Positions 7,720 to 15,525 of a DNA stretch of 64,000 nucleotides are shown piece after piece. Position 1 is the stretch's first letter. Every line of letters starts with the position of its first letter. Position numbers and translations under genes: made by a program. The notes beneath the pieces were generated by a model. That model did not search any database and had not been told where the DNA came from. It was given only the letters and a program-made list of their open reading frames with translations. Origin of the DNA: a virus; IMG/VR virus record IMGVR_UViG_3300027839_000007, positions 21,546 through 85,545 of that record; one strand, written 5' to 3'.

Positions 7720-8760
7720 ATGCACGTAGGTATCATTACGCGGTATAAGCAGCACGAAGCCACTCTTGCCGCCATCCGCATTGCTGAGTGGGTACTGGCG
7801 CACGGCGGCACGGTGTCCATGTTTACCTACGAGCAACCTAGCAACAGTCCCATCAACGCATACTGGGATACGCGGGTTCAGCATGTCCGTCGTGGCGCGT
7901 TCCCCCAGTGGTCGTTGCCGTTGACCTCCGTGGTGTGGACTCACGAACCTTCTATGGATGAAATAACATGGGCGCATTACAAGCAGGTACCAGCAGTTGT
8001 TGTTGCCTCCTGGGATGAGCTGTCAGACGCGTTCTCCGAGGTGTTTTACCTGTGTACCGCTATCGTTGCGCCATCCATGCTGGCTGGTGAGTACTTTTTT
8101 GCCGCGGGATTCATACAGTCACTCGCTGTACCCTGGGATGTCGGGCTACCTCAAACACAAAAACCTAGTGATTATCAGCCGCAGGAACGTATAAAGGCCC
8201 TGTTACCATTACATGATTCGCAGCCGTCACGTATCCGTCCTGAGACTATTCAGGTCTTAACCAAGGTATTGCGTACCTGTAAGTGGGTTGATCTGACGTT
8301 ACTGGTATCCCCTTCCAAGCTGCGTGGTAAGGTAAGCAAGCAGATACGGAAGATGGTGCGCGCGTTGCCGGGACGTGTTACACGGATCACCGACCCCGGA
8401 GAGGAGAAGCGTTGGCTCATATACGGTCAACATGATTTGACCATATGGCTATCCACGATTGAGTCGTACGGACTGCCAGGCTTGATCTCCCTGGCAATGG
8501 GTACGCCGGTCATAGGGTACGGCGCTCCAATTATCAGCGAAATACTGGCGCCTGCTCGTTGCCGCCGTATTCCTGGTCGCATAATATTGAACGCCAAGGC
8601 CATCCCCAGCTTCATTCCCGACCTGGTACGCACCGAGGAGAGCCTGCTGGCACTCCTGTCAGACCGGGAAGAGATTCATGAAATGGCAAACAACACTGCT
8701 GCAGGTACTAAACGTCGCTCAGAAAGCTTTGAACACATATGGCCTTTTGTTCTAGACTGA
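7720..8760 (+). CDS. GT-B (GT4-like) glycosyltransferase, 346 aa
   Basis: Two-domain GT-B layout: an N-terminal half beginning M-H-V-G-I-I-T-R and a C-terminal nucleotide-sugar domain with E-S-Y-G-L-P-G-L-I-S-L-A-M-G-T-P-V-I near residues 247-264, the signature helix of GT4-type retaining enzymes. It starts six bases after the GT-D-like gene, so the two are probably co-expressed. Cytoplasmic; no membrane helix. Acceptor unknown; a virion glycan or host polysaccharide is possible. Confidence 0.75.
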   Translation: MHVGIITRYKQHEATLAAIRIAEWVLAHGGTVSMFTYEQPSNSPINAYWDTRVQHVRRGAFPQWSLPLTSVVWTHEPSMDEITWAHYKQVPAVVVASWDELSDAFSEVFYLCTAIVAPSMLAGEYFFAAGFIQSLAVPWDVGLPQTQKPSDYQPQERIKALLPLHDSQPSRIRPETIQVLTKVLRTCKWVDLTLLVSPSKLRGKVSKQIRKMVRALPGRVTRITDPGEEKRWLIYGQHDLTIWLSTIESYGLPGLISLAMGTPVIGYGAPIISEILAPARCRRIPGRIILNAKAIPSFIPDLVRTEESLLALLSDREEIHEMANNTAAGTKRRSESFEHIWPFVLD

Positions 8761-8833
8761 TCTTTCGGGGTGCCGCCACCCATGAAAATTGATAAGCTAC
8801 GTATTGTTCCACATACACGAAAGGATTCGACTG

Positions 8834-9163
8834 ATGGCACATAACGACAGTAACCTGAGCGCGTCTCAAAATGCTCACGCTGAAGAACGTGAGCGGCAGG
8901 CAGCGGCGGCGGTGGAAGAGGCCAAAAAGCCTCGCCGTATTCTTCAACCTGGCTGTGGCTGGGAATGGACCAATGGCGGGATCGTTGACGAACCCGTTGA
9001 CGAACCCGTTGACGAACCCGTTGACGAACCCGTTGATGAGCCCGTTGACGAACCCGTTGATGAGCCCGTTGACGAACCCGTTGACGAACCCGTTGACGAA
9101 CCCGTTGATGAGCCTATCACCATGGATAAGACGAAGAGCCGTCGCAAGAAGTCTGACAAGTAG
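8834..9163 (+). CDS. VDEP-repeat protein, 109 aa
   Basis: Start at 8834 (preceded by GAAAGGA). A basic/Ala-rich coiled N-terminal part (about 40 residues) leads into eleven perfect VDEP tetrapeptides and a lysine/arginine-rich C-terminus. VDEP repeats form a stiff, highly negative, extended rod, so the protein is an acidic linker flanked by positively charged ends. It lies 18 bases upstream of the tubulin homologue, whose N-terminus is itself acidic. A filament-associated role is an inference. Confidence 0.7.
   Translation: MAHNDSNLSASQNAHAEERERQAAAAVEEAKKPRRILQPGCGWEWTNGGIVDEPVDEPVDEPVDEPVDEPVDEPVDEPVDEPVDEPVDEPVDEPITMDKTKSRRKKSDK
8984..9115 (+). repeat. 12-bp tandem repeat, 11 copies
   Basis: Eleven head-to-tail 12-bp units encoding VDEP. 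Two versions alternate irregularly: GTTGACGAACCC (8 copies) and GTTGATGAGCCC/T (3 copies). The unit length keeps the frame, and the near-identity points to recent expansion and contraction by slippage or recombination. It produces false long reading frames on the opposite strand. Confidence 0.95.
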
Positions 9164-9181
9164 TAGCACCAGGAGTGCGAT

Positions 9182-10366
9182 ATGAGCGACGACCTCAATG
9201 CTCAGGAACCTGAGCAAGATGAGTTTTCTGAGCCTGAGGCTATTGTAGACGACCTGGGACTGGACCTGGATATTCCTATCCCTCCGGAACCAGTGTCGTC
9301 TGGTGAGCCGAAGGACTCGTTCGAGTACGACGTTGCATTCAACCTCGCTTTTGTGGGTGTTGGCCAAGGCGGCTCTCGCCTGGCTGAATCCTTCTACAAG
9401 CTGGGTTATAAGCGCGTCGCTGCAGTCAATACGGCACTGCAGGATTTGAACTCGATCTCGATTCCCGAGCGTAACAAGCTCGATATCGGTGGCGGCGGGG
9501 CTGGTAAAGATCCGGCTGTCGCTGCTGCTGCTATCGCCGACAAGGATGAGGACGTTTACGACGTGCTCAAGCGCTCCTGGGGTCGTGACGTTGACTATGC
9601 AATTGTCTGTCTTGGCGCAGGTGGTGGTACCGGTGCTGGTGCAACTCCCAAGATCATCGAAGTAGCTCGTCGATTGATGGCGGAAAATGGTCGCCCGGTG
9701 CGTGTCGGTGTCATCGTTGCCCTGCCCAAGAACAGCGAGGGTCAGAAGCCAGCCAAGAATGCGCTCCACACGGTGCGCCAGCTGATCAAGCTTCGGCCCT
9801 CCCCGGCCATCGTTCTGGATAACGAGAGAATCAGGGAACTCTATGATCCCTCGCCAAGCAAAGAATACCCCCTGGCTAATAGCAGCATTGCGAAATATGT
9901 TCATCTCTTTAACAGGTTGGCCGCGCAAGACAGTGACCACACGTCGTTTGATCAGGCTGATCTGGGCCGGTTACTCGACTCCGGTGTCGTTGCATTCGGT
10001 GCCCAGCGCATCACGGCCTGGCAAGATGCAGCGGACATCTCACACGCTATTCGCCAGCAACTCAGGAAAAATATCCTGGCGTCTATCGACCTTACAAAGG
10101 GACAACAGGCGGGATTGATCTTTGTGCTGGGTAATGACGTGTACGACGACATCAGGTCATCCACCCTGGATCACGGCTTCGAGATGATGAACCGGATCCT
10201 TGCCGACGGGTCTACCGTGTACCGCGGTGTCTATAAAGGCAGCAGTGATGGCCTGACCGCGCTCAGTCTCGTGGCCGAGCTGCCCTGGCCCGCCGAGAGA
10301 TTGCACGAGCTTGCGCGACTCGGCGGAGTTGACAAGAAGACCTTGAAGGACTGGTTAGGTGTCTAG
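9182..10366 (+). CDS. Tubulin/FtsZ-superfamily GTPase, 394 aa
   Basis: Polymerising GTPase homologue. Visible motifs: phosphate loop T1 G-V-G-Q-G-G-S-R (59-66), A-A-V-N-T-A at 80-85, glycine loop at 103-108, tubulin signature G-A-G-G-G-T-G-A-G (145-153), and a T7-like F-D-Q-A-D-L in the second domain that keeps the Asp needed for GTP hydrolysis. The first 50 residues are an acidic extension absent from FtsZ. It lacks an evident FtsZ C-terminal tail peptide. Jumbo phages of the phiKZ group use PhuZ, a tubulin-like filament, to centre and move phage DNA and capsids; a similar role is plausible. Overlaps the next small gene by 8 bases. Confidence 0.9.
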   Translation: MSDDLNAQEPEQDEFSEPEAIVDDLGLDLDIPIPPEPVSSGEPKDSFEYDVAFNLAFVGVGQGGSRLAESFYKLGYKRVAAVNTALQDLNSISIPERNKLDIGGGGAGKDPAVAAAAIADKDEDVYDVLKRSWGRDVDYAIVCLGAGGGTGAGATPKIIEVARRLMAENGRPVRVGVIVALPKNSEGQKPAKNALHTVRQLIKLRPSPAIVLDNERIRELYDPSPSKEYPLANSSIAKYVHLFNRLAAQDSDHTSFDQADLGRLLDSGVVAFGAQRITAWQDAADISHAIRQQLRKNILASIDLTKGQQAGLIFVLGNDVYDDIRSSTLDHGFEMMNRILADGSTVYRGVYKGSSDGLTALSLVAELPWPAERLHELARLGGVDKKTLKDWLGV

Positions 10367-10481
10367 CAAGTTGCTGTGCCTCTTGCTTGGTATACTTTTC
10401 GGCATAGCGATTATGTTTGCCTACTTCGCGTACCGGGCCATGTTCATCGACGTGTATCATCCGAAGCCCGTGTGGTTCTAG
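10359..10481 (+). CDS. Small single-span membrane protein, 40 aa
   Basis: GTG start overlapping the end of the tubulin homologue by 8 bases, with TTAGG just upstream. A Lys near the N-terminus is followed by a hydrophobic helix (about residues 5-24, L-L-C-L-L-L-G-I-L-F-G-I) and a short polar tail ending in P-V-W-F. It may be a small membrane anchor or regulator linked to the tubulin gene by coupling. Function unknown. Confidence 0.6.
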   Translation: MSSKLLCLLLGILFGIAIMFAYFAYRAMFIDVYHPKPVWF

Positions 10482-10490
10482 TGGTCCAAT

Positions 10491-11294
10491 ATGCGCATCC
10501 TCGTGCAGACAATATGCTGGAATGAAGAACACATGCTGCCGTACTTCCTGCGGCATTATGACTACATAGCCGAGAAGATCATTGTCTATGACAACTACTC
10601 GACTGACTTCTCCCCGGTCATAGCGGACGCTCATCCCAAGACCGAGTTGCGCTTCTTTGACACCGACAACACTGCGCATGAAGCCAGGGAAGTGGCTGTC
10701 AAGGAGCAGGCAATTGAGAACGGACGTGATTACGACTGGGTGATCACGTGCGACATGGACGAGTTCATCTGGCATCCCCGCCTGTTCTCGACGTTGCACA
10801 AGTACAAGGCCGCGGGGATCACGGTACCCACGTCCAGCTACTATCACATGGTGGCGGATGAGTTCCCCCGCACCCCGTTACAGATTTACAACGAGGTGGG
10901 GCAAGGTTTCAGGGGAATTAACAAGCACGTGATGTTCGACCCGGCTGGTGTGGATAAAATCAATTACAGCCCTGGTTGTCATTACTGTGAGCCAACAGGG
11001 CCCAACGTCACGTTCGGTCCCACAGCTGGTGCCTGGGTTGATGACAAGTATTTCGGGGGCAGTCGTGACGGGCTCAAGGTATTTCACATGAGACTGCTTG
11101 GCTTGCAGTGGATGACAGAGCGTTTCCAGCAGCTTGCTGACAGGAAAAGCGAATACGATAAGGAGCGTGATTTCGGCAAGCAGTATTTTCTAACTGAGAA
11201 GAAGCTGGGTAAGATATTCGGTGAGTGCCGTGCGGCATCTCGTAGTGTCTTTGGTCGAGTGGACGGATTCTATCCCAACGAGTATTTTGTGTAG
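10491..11294 (+). CDS. GT-A glycosyltransferase (GT2/GT92-like), 267 aa
   Basis: Inverting GT-A-type enzyme. W-N-E-E at 10-13, D-N-Y-S-T-D at 34-39 and the metal-binding D-M-D-E-F at 88-92 are the expected motifs; a late H (V-F-H-M-R) may complete the active site. No membrane segment. This is the third glycosyltransferase-like gene flanking the tubulin homologue. Substrate not predictable. Confidence 0.8.
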   Translation: MRILVQTICWNEEHMLPYFLRHYDYIAEKIIVYDNYSTDFSPVIADAHPKTELRFFDTDNTAHEAREVAVKEQAIENGRDYDWVITCDMDEFIWHPRLFSTLHKYKAAGITVPTSSYYHMVADEFPRTPLQIYNEVGQGFRGINKHVMFDPAGVDKINYSPGCHYCEPTGPNVTFGPTAGAWVDDKYFGGSRDGLKVFHMRLLGLQWMTERFQQLADRKSEYDKERDFGKQYFLTEKKLGKIFGECRAASRSVFGRVDGFYPNEYFV

Positions 11295-11304
11295 GGAGCC
11301 AGTA

Positions 11305-11664
11305 ATGCCAGAAACAAACGAACAACCCCGTGACTTGTTCACGTTCCTTCGCAGGGAGTATGAGCGGCAGGCAGAAAATAAGCCGACCTCTGCTTATACC
11401 GCGCTGCTGAGGTTCACCGAGTTCTCGTCTGCATACCTGTCTAAGAACCAGCCTATTGCCACCTACTACGATGAGGGCGGCCTGGGACTGCAGCTGCAGG
11501 AGGGGCAACGTTTTGCCTTGTCATCGTCTATAAAGACAAGCATGCCTGATTCCACCTCGATTCCAATTACCACGCCAGGACGCACGTGGATGCCGCAGGC
11601 TGATGAAATGCCTGTCGCGGAAGACACTTCCGTACCCATCACCGGTACGCCAGCTGACGAGTAG
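11305..11664 (+). CDS. Hypothetical protein, 119 aa
   Basis: Unknown function. Start at 11305 is chosen because GGGAG lies 9 bases upstream; the frame extends left inside the glycosyltransferase gene but without support. The N-terminal 70 residues are helical and charged; the C-terminal 45 are Pro/Thr/Ser-rich and probably disordered. No membrane segment. Confidence 0.7.
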   Translation: MPETNEQPRDLFTFLRREYERQAENKPTSAYTALLRFTEFSSAYLSKNQPIATYYDEGGLGLQLQEGQRFALSSSIKTSMPDSTSIPITTPGRTWMPQADEMPVAEDTSVPITGTPADE

Positions 11665-11671
11665 TCCGATT

Positions 11672-11689
11672 TCTATTGGCGCCAATAGA
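11672..11689. promoter_or_regulatory. Palindrome copy 1 (18 bp)
   Basis: A perfect 18-bp inverted repeat with core TATTGGCGCCAATA, ending just before the GTG of the 11701 gene; its last bases run into the gene's ribosome-binding region (AGAGGAAC). The same core recurs at 24618-24641, 32654-32667 and 61372-61393. No loop, so a dimeric DNA-binding-protein site is more likely than an RNA hairpin. Confidence 0.7.
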
Positions 11690-11700
11690 GGAACGTAGTC

Positions 11701-12087
11701 GTGGACGAAGCCAAGGAACGTGAGAAGTTGTCCAAGCGTTTTGCAGATGTCCTTGAACAGGTCCATAACCAGACATCGTTCAATTTCTACACAGCGCTGA
11801 TGGAGATTGCTGAGTTACATGCAAGGAAGCAGAAGGACTACGGGACGGAGCATGATCCTTTTGCCAACGTACGTGCGAGCGAAGATTTCAGTATTCCTGC
11901 GTGGGTAGGCGCAATGCTGCGCGGGAATGACAAGGTGTCACGAATCAAGACGTACATTAGTAAAGGAACGCTGGCCAACGAGGGTGTTGAAGACGCTTTT
12001 CAGGACCTGGCCACGTACTCGTTGATTGCCCTCGTCCTGTTTAGGGAGGCCATGGATGGCAAAGATCAACCTGAGGAACAGCAATAA
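11701..12087 (+). CDS. DUF1599/MazG-like protein, 128 aa
   Basis: The arrangement H-A-R-K-Q-K-D-Y-G then D-P-F-A-N-V, W-V-G-A-M-L-R, D-K-V-S-R-I and E-D-A-F-Q-D-L-A-T-Y-S-L-I-A-L matches the all-helical DUF1599 family associated with phage nucleotide modification and metabolism, related to MazG-like pyrophosphatases. The acidic residues of the last helices would bind metal. GTG start with GAGGAAC upstream, immediately after the palindrome. Expected to be cytoplasmic. Confidence 0.7.
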   Translation: MDEAKEREKLSKRFADVLEQVHNQTSFNFYTALMEIAELHARKQKDYGTEHDPFANVRASEDFSIPAWVGAMLRGNDKVSRIKTYISKGTLANEGVEDAFQDLATYSLIALVLFREAMDGKDQPEEQQ

Positions 12088-12325
12088 ACCCGTTCACGTG
12101 GACGCACAGGATACGCACCTCGTTGAGAAGCGTTGGGAGCTTCACAGCAACGGGTACGTTATCTGTCGTGAAACGGTGAAGGTGGGTACCACGTCCTGCA
12201 GGCGTTGCTTGTATCTCCACCGGGCTATCATGTCGCCTGGCCGTAGTCAGCGGATACGTTTCCGTGATGGCGATCCATTGAACTGTCGTCGGAAGAACCT
12301 GCGCGTGGTGGGACCTGTTGGTTAA
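12056..12325 (+). CDS. Degenerate HNH-type protein, 89 aa
   Basis: The segment L-H-R-A-I-M ... D-G-D-P-L-N-C-R-R-K-N-L-R-V-V is the C-terminal half of an HNH_3/AP2-type homing-nuclease module (usual form L-H-R-x-I-x ... D-H-x-D-G-N-x-L-N-N-R-x-x-N-L-R). The central DH histidine is replaced (I-R-F-R-D-G-D), so catalysis is doubtful. The start at 12056 overlaps the preceding gene by 32 bases, preceded by GGGAGG. Possibly a DNA-binding remnant. Confidence 0.65.
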   Translation: MAKINLRNSNKPVHVDAQDTHLVEKRWELHSNGYVICRETVKVGTTSCRRCLYLHRAIMSPGRSQRIRFRDGDPLNCRRKNLRVVGPVG

Positions 12326-12390
12326 CTCTTCTAGTGCTGTATCTCGACCTCTAGTAAGATGGGTTTTGTCGTGCTTCTGGTGCCCTAGCT

Positions 12391-14241
12391 ATGCCATTCA
12401 AATCCAAAGCTCAGCGTAGGTACATGTACGCTAAACATCCGCGTATAGCTGAGCTTTGGTCCAAGAAGGACAAGACGTTGAAGAACCTGCCTGAGAAGAA
12501 GAAAAAGAGTAAGAAAAAGGCCAGCGGGCCATTCAAGAAGAAGGACACGTTGCACCGGCAGGCGGTAATCGTGGACAAAGGTGTGGCAGCAGGTAAACCG
12601 GTAACACGTGTAGATGAAGACGACGAGACACCGGCTTACTACAGCGACGAGCGCGGCACGTCCGAAGACGCGCAGATCTGGAGCCGTGAAGAGGCAGAGG
12701 CAGCGCGAAAAGAACGTAAGAAAAAGAGTAAGAAAGAAGCTGTCTGGACGGTCAAGAACTCTCAACTTCATGGGCTTGGTTTGTTCAGTAACCAGGCTGT
12801 TGCGCCGGGACAAACAATCGTCAAGGCTGCCAAGCGCATGGGTGGCCAGGACGGGCTGGATCGCTACGAGATCACGTTTGCGACGCGCTACGCCAACCAT
12901 TCCGGTACTCCTAACGCACGCCTCAAGAAGGTAGCGAGCGGTAGGGTGGAGATCATTGCAGAACAACCTATCAAGGCAGGAGCTGAAGTACTGGTTGATT
13001 ATCACCGTACACAGTCAGCGCTTGGTCCAGGGTCGTATATGACGTATCGAGGTAAGGTGCGCGCCACCAGGGATCAGCTGGAGAAGCAGGCCGCAGGGTA
13101 TTTGAAGTTTGCTCAACCAGCTCCGCAGCCACAACCGCAACAACCGCAACAACCGCAACAGCCGGGACAGGAGCAGCAACAGCCGGGACAGGAGCAGCCG
13201 CAGCCAGGTTTCGTGCCAGGCTCTATTGCAGCGCAGGCAGCTGTGACGCCCGAGCAGCAGGCACACGTATCACCGGAAGCCGTGACTGCCGCACAACAGC
13301 AGGGTCAGCAGCCAGCTCAGCCAGAACAACCGGGGGCACCTGTTCAGCCACAACAGCCTCCCCAGGCTATTCAGCAGGCTAAGCAGGGCGCATCGCTCTT
13401 CCTCGCCAGGATTAAACGCGCTACCGGCCCTGAATTAGCCCCCTCTCCGCCCATAAATGAAGCGAAGAATCAGATGAACGTGGTTGCTCCGCAGCCAGAT
13501 CCCATCATGGCTCAGAAGAGTATGAAGCCACCCGTGCCGCAGCTCGGCGGACAGATGCCTATTGCCACTCCGTCCAGCACATCACTCGGGGTTAATTCCA
13601 TGTCGGGTGGCGCGCCGCCCATGCCCAAGCTGGCAGCTGAGCACAACCAATGGCTGGCTAAGAATGCAGTGAATACAAGCACTGCGTTACTTGCTGGCGG
13701 CGCATTGCTGGGTACAGCTGCGGGTATCCCCTACGGCATCGCCAAGTGGAAAGAGTCACGCAAGGAGGACGCCAAGATGGAAAAAGCTGTTGAGCGAAAC
13801 CTGCGTGAGCGCCGTGCCCGTCGTGTTGCCGGGGAGCGTTGGGAAGACGAGAAGAAGAAGGAAGAAGAGGAAGAGAAAGAGAAACAGGCTAGCACCCTGG
13901 AGTTTGCGGACGAGGAGGAACTGGCAGCATCGTGGGTGCGACTGCACCTGGCCAAGGCCGCACACGGTCCGACCGATAGCCACTCCACCACTTACGACCG
14001 GGTGAAAACTTCGTGGGATGACCACGAGAAGACTGCAGCACGCAAGACTCCTGCTCCCTGGTGGGTGCCAGCCCCGGGTAAGAAAAAGAAGAAGAAGAAG
14101 GATCCCACCACCAAGCAGCGTCGTAAGGGTGCACCGCGCACGACAACACGCACGAAGATCAAGCGTGACGGCAAGAAGGGCGAGTCAACGATCACAACTC
14201 GCTCGCGTCCTGGTAAAAAGGTTGAGAAGTCATACAAATAG
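12391..14241 (+). CDS. SET-domain protein with virion-like tail, 616 aa
   Basis: Residues 1-23 carry the phage motif P-F-K-S-K-A-Q-R-R-Y-M-Y-A. Residues 120-205 form a minimal SET (protein lysine methyltransferase) domain: H-G-L-G-L-F-S-N (127-134), the SAM-site R-Y-A-N-H-S-G-T-P-N-A (166-176) and G-A-E-V-L-V-D-Y (197-204). It is shorter than usual SET domains (110-130 residues). Then follow a Gln/Pro-rich region, a glycine-rich hydrophobic segment near 428-452, a charged coiled region, and a very basic C-terminus with a run of seven lysines. The Lys-rich tails could be substrates. A virion location is inferred from neighbours. Confidence 0.75.
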   Translation: MPFKSKAQRRYMYAKHPRIAELWSKKDKTLKNLPEKKKKSKKKASGPFKKKDTLHRQAVIVDKGVAAGKPVTRVDEDDETPAYYSDERGTSEDAQIWSREEAEAARKERKKKSKKEAVWTVKNSQLHGLGLFSNQAVAPGQTIVKAAKRMGGQDGLDRYEITFATRYANHSGTPNARLKKVASGRVEIIAEQPIKAGAEVLVDYHRTQSALGPGSYMTYRGKVRATRDQLEKQAAGYLKFAQPAPQPQPQQPQQPQQPGQEQQQPGQEQPQPGFVPGSIAAQAAVTPEQQAHVSPEAVTAAQQQGQQPAQPEQPGAPVQPQQPPQAIQQAKQGASLFLARIKRATGPELAPSPPINEAKNQMNVVAPQPDPIMAQKSMKPPVPQLGGQMPIATPSSTSLGVNSMSGGAPPMPKLAAEHNQWLAKNAVNTSTALLAGGALLGTAAGIPYGIAKWKESRKEDAKMEKAVERNLRERRARRVAGERWEDEKKKEEEEEKEKQASTLEFADEEELAASWVRLHLAKAAHGPTDSHSTTYDRVKTSWDDHEKTAARKTPAPWWVPAPGKKKKKKKDPTTKQRRKGAPRTTTRTKIKRDGKKGESTITTRSRPGKKVEKSYK

Positions 14242-14253
14242 TGAGTTATCGAC

Positions 14254-15525
14254 ATGAAGTGGGATAGAACCAAGCGCGGTAATGCGAATCTCGTGCAGCA
14301 ACACACGGCTGCCGGGCTAGCTCCTGATGCAGCTGTAGCGAAAGCCTATCCTGGCTGGCCAGATGCCAAGAAGCAGCAATTGGTTGCACAGATGGGTGGT
14401 GATGCTAAGGAGCGTGAGGAACTGGAGCAGTGGCAGATGACTGTCGAGGAAGATGATCCTGGCATTAATGAGAAGGGACGTCGATTGAAGGTGCTGCAAG
14501 ATGCTGACTTGAAGAGAAAAGATCATGTGAAACTGGCGATGCGGACAACTGATCGAGATAAGAATGCAGCACGTCGTGTTATAGAAAAAGCCGCGGACAT
14601 AGAGGGGAATCTTTCTTCGTACCTCGATGATGTCGGTGGTGACTTCATCCCTGATGAATATGTAGCCAGTAGTATGCTCAGGCCGCCAACAGCAACGAAT
14701 ACGGCCATCGGTGCCGGTGTCGGCGGCGTCATTGGCGCGCTTATCAACTACCTGCGTAAGAAAAGCCCCGTTCGTGGTGCCTTCACCGGTGGGCTAACTG
14801 GTGCGGGCCTTGCTGCGGGTTCTGATATGGCTGGAAATGTGGGAGGGGGTCTTGGGTATTTGGCATCCGGCAACCTCGGCCTCCGGCAGGGGCCTTCCTC
14901 CACTATCGGTCGTCAGCTCTCGTCACCGGTGGGTGCGGGACTCGGTGGCCTGGGCGGGTACAGTCTTGCGCAGTATCTTCTGGACAGGGATGAAAAAGAC
15001 GAGGAAAAGGAAGCGGCCTGCCGAGTCATCTCGAAGGTCACCAGCCTGGTCAAGGACCCGAAGAAGCACAAGTGGCTGGGCGACAGCAGGGAAGGGTTCG
15101 GTCACTGGGCTGGTCCTCCCAGTGTTGCCAAGGGTGACATCGAGCCCAAGAACGTGAAGGCGGCGCATAAGCCATGCTCGGCCAAGCATGACTGTGATAA
15201 GGCGCATCCCGGAATGACACACAAAGAGTGGAAGGCATTGAAGGGACAGCGACACGAGATCCAGAAGAACGCAGGTGTTTCTCGTGAGGCACTTGGAGCT
15301 ATTCTGGGAGCTTTGCTTGGTGGTGCTGGTGGTTATCACTTGGCTAACCAGATGGCTGAGCCAGGTTCTGCCATTGGTGGCGAGGTACACCCGTGGCGTC
15401 CGGGTTATCCCAGCAACTGGAAAGAGGGACTGATAGGCGCTGCAATTACCGGCATTCCTTCCGCTGCGCTGGGAGGATACATTGGAAGCGCACTCACCCC
15501 CAAGGATGAGGATGAGGAAGAATAA
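14254..15525 (+). CDS. Glycine-zipper membrane-interacting protein, 423 aa
   Basis: Unknown family. The N-terminus (residues 1-60) is a polar helical domain. Glycine-zipper hydrophobic stretches lie near 149-167, 176-205, 345-370 and 393-415, separated by a basic Lys/His-rich region with C-S-A-K-H-D-C, and the C-terminus is acidic. Such repeated GxxxG segments suit membrane insertion, as in phage DNA-ejection proteins. Stop and next start overlap (TAATG), so it is coupled to the 1478-aa protein downstream. Confidence 0.75.
   Translation: MKWDRTKRGNANLVQQHTAAGLAPDAAVAKAYPGWPDAKKQQLVAQMGGDAKEREELEQWQMTVEEDDPGINEKGRRLKVLQDADLKRKDHVKLAMRTTDRDKNAARRVIEKAADIEGNLSSYLDDVGGDFIPDEYVASSMLRPPTATNTAIGAGVGGVIGALINYLRKKSPVRGAFTGGLTGAGLAAGSDMAGNVGGGLGYLASGNLGLRQGPSSTIGRQLSSPVGAGLGGLGGYSLAQYLLDRDEKDEEKEAACRVISKVTSLVKDPKKHKWLGDSREGFGHWAGPPSVAKGDIEPKNVKAAHKPCSAKHDCDKAHPGMTHKEWKALKGQRHEIQKNAGVSREALGAILGALLGGAGGYHLANQMAEPGSAIGGEVHPWRPGYPSNWKEGLIGAAITGIPSAALGGYIGSALTPKDEDEEE

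Noticed and set aside
8708-9940. Long reading frame (410 codons) on the minus strand
   Set aside because: It exists because of the 12-bp VDEP repeat and mirrors the genuine + strand genes; its protein has repeated F-V-N-G runs and no motif.
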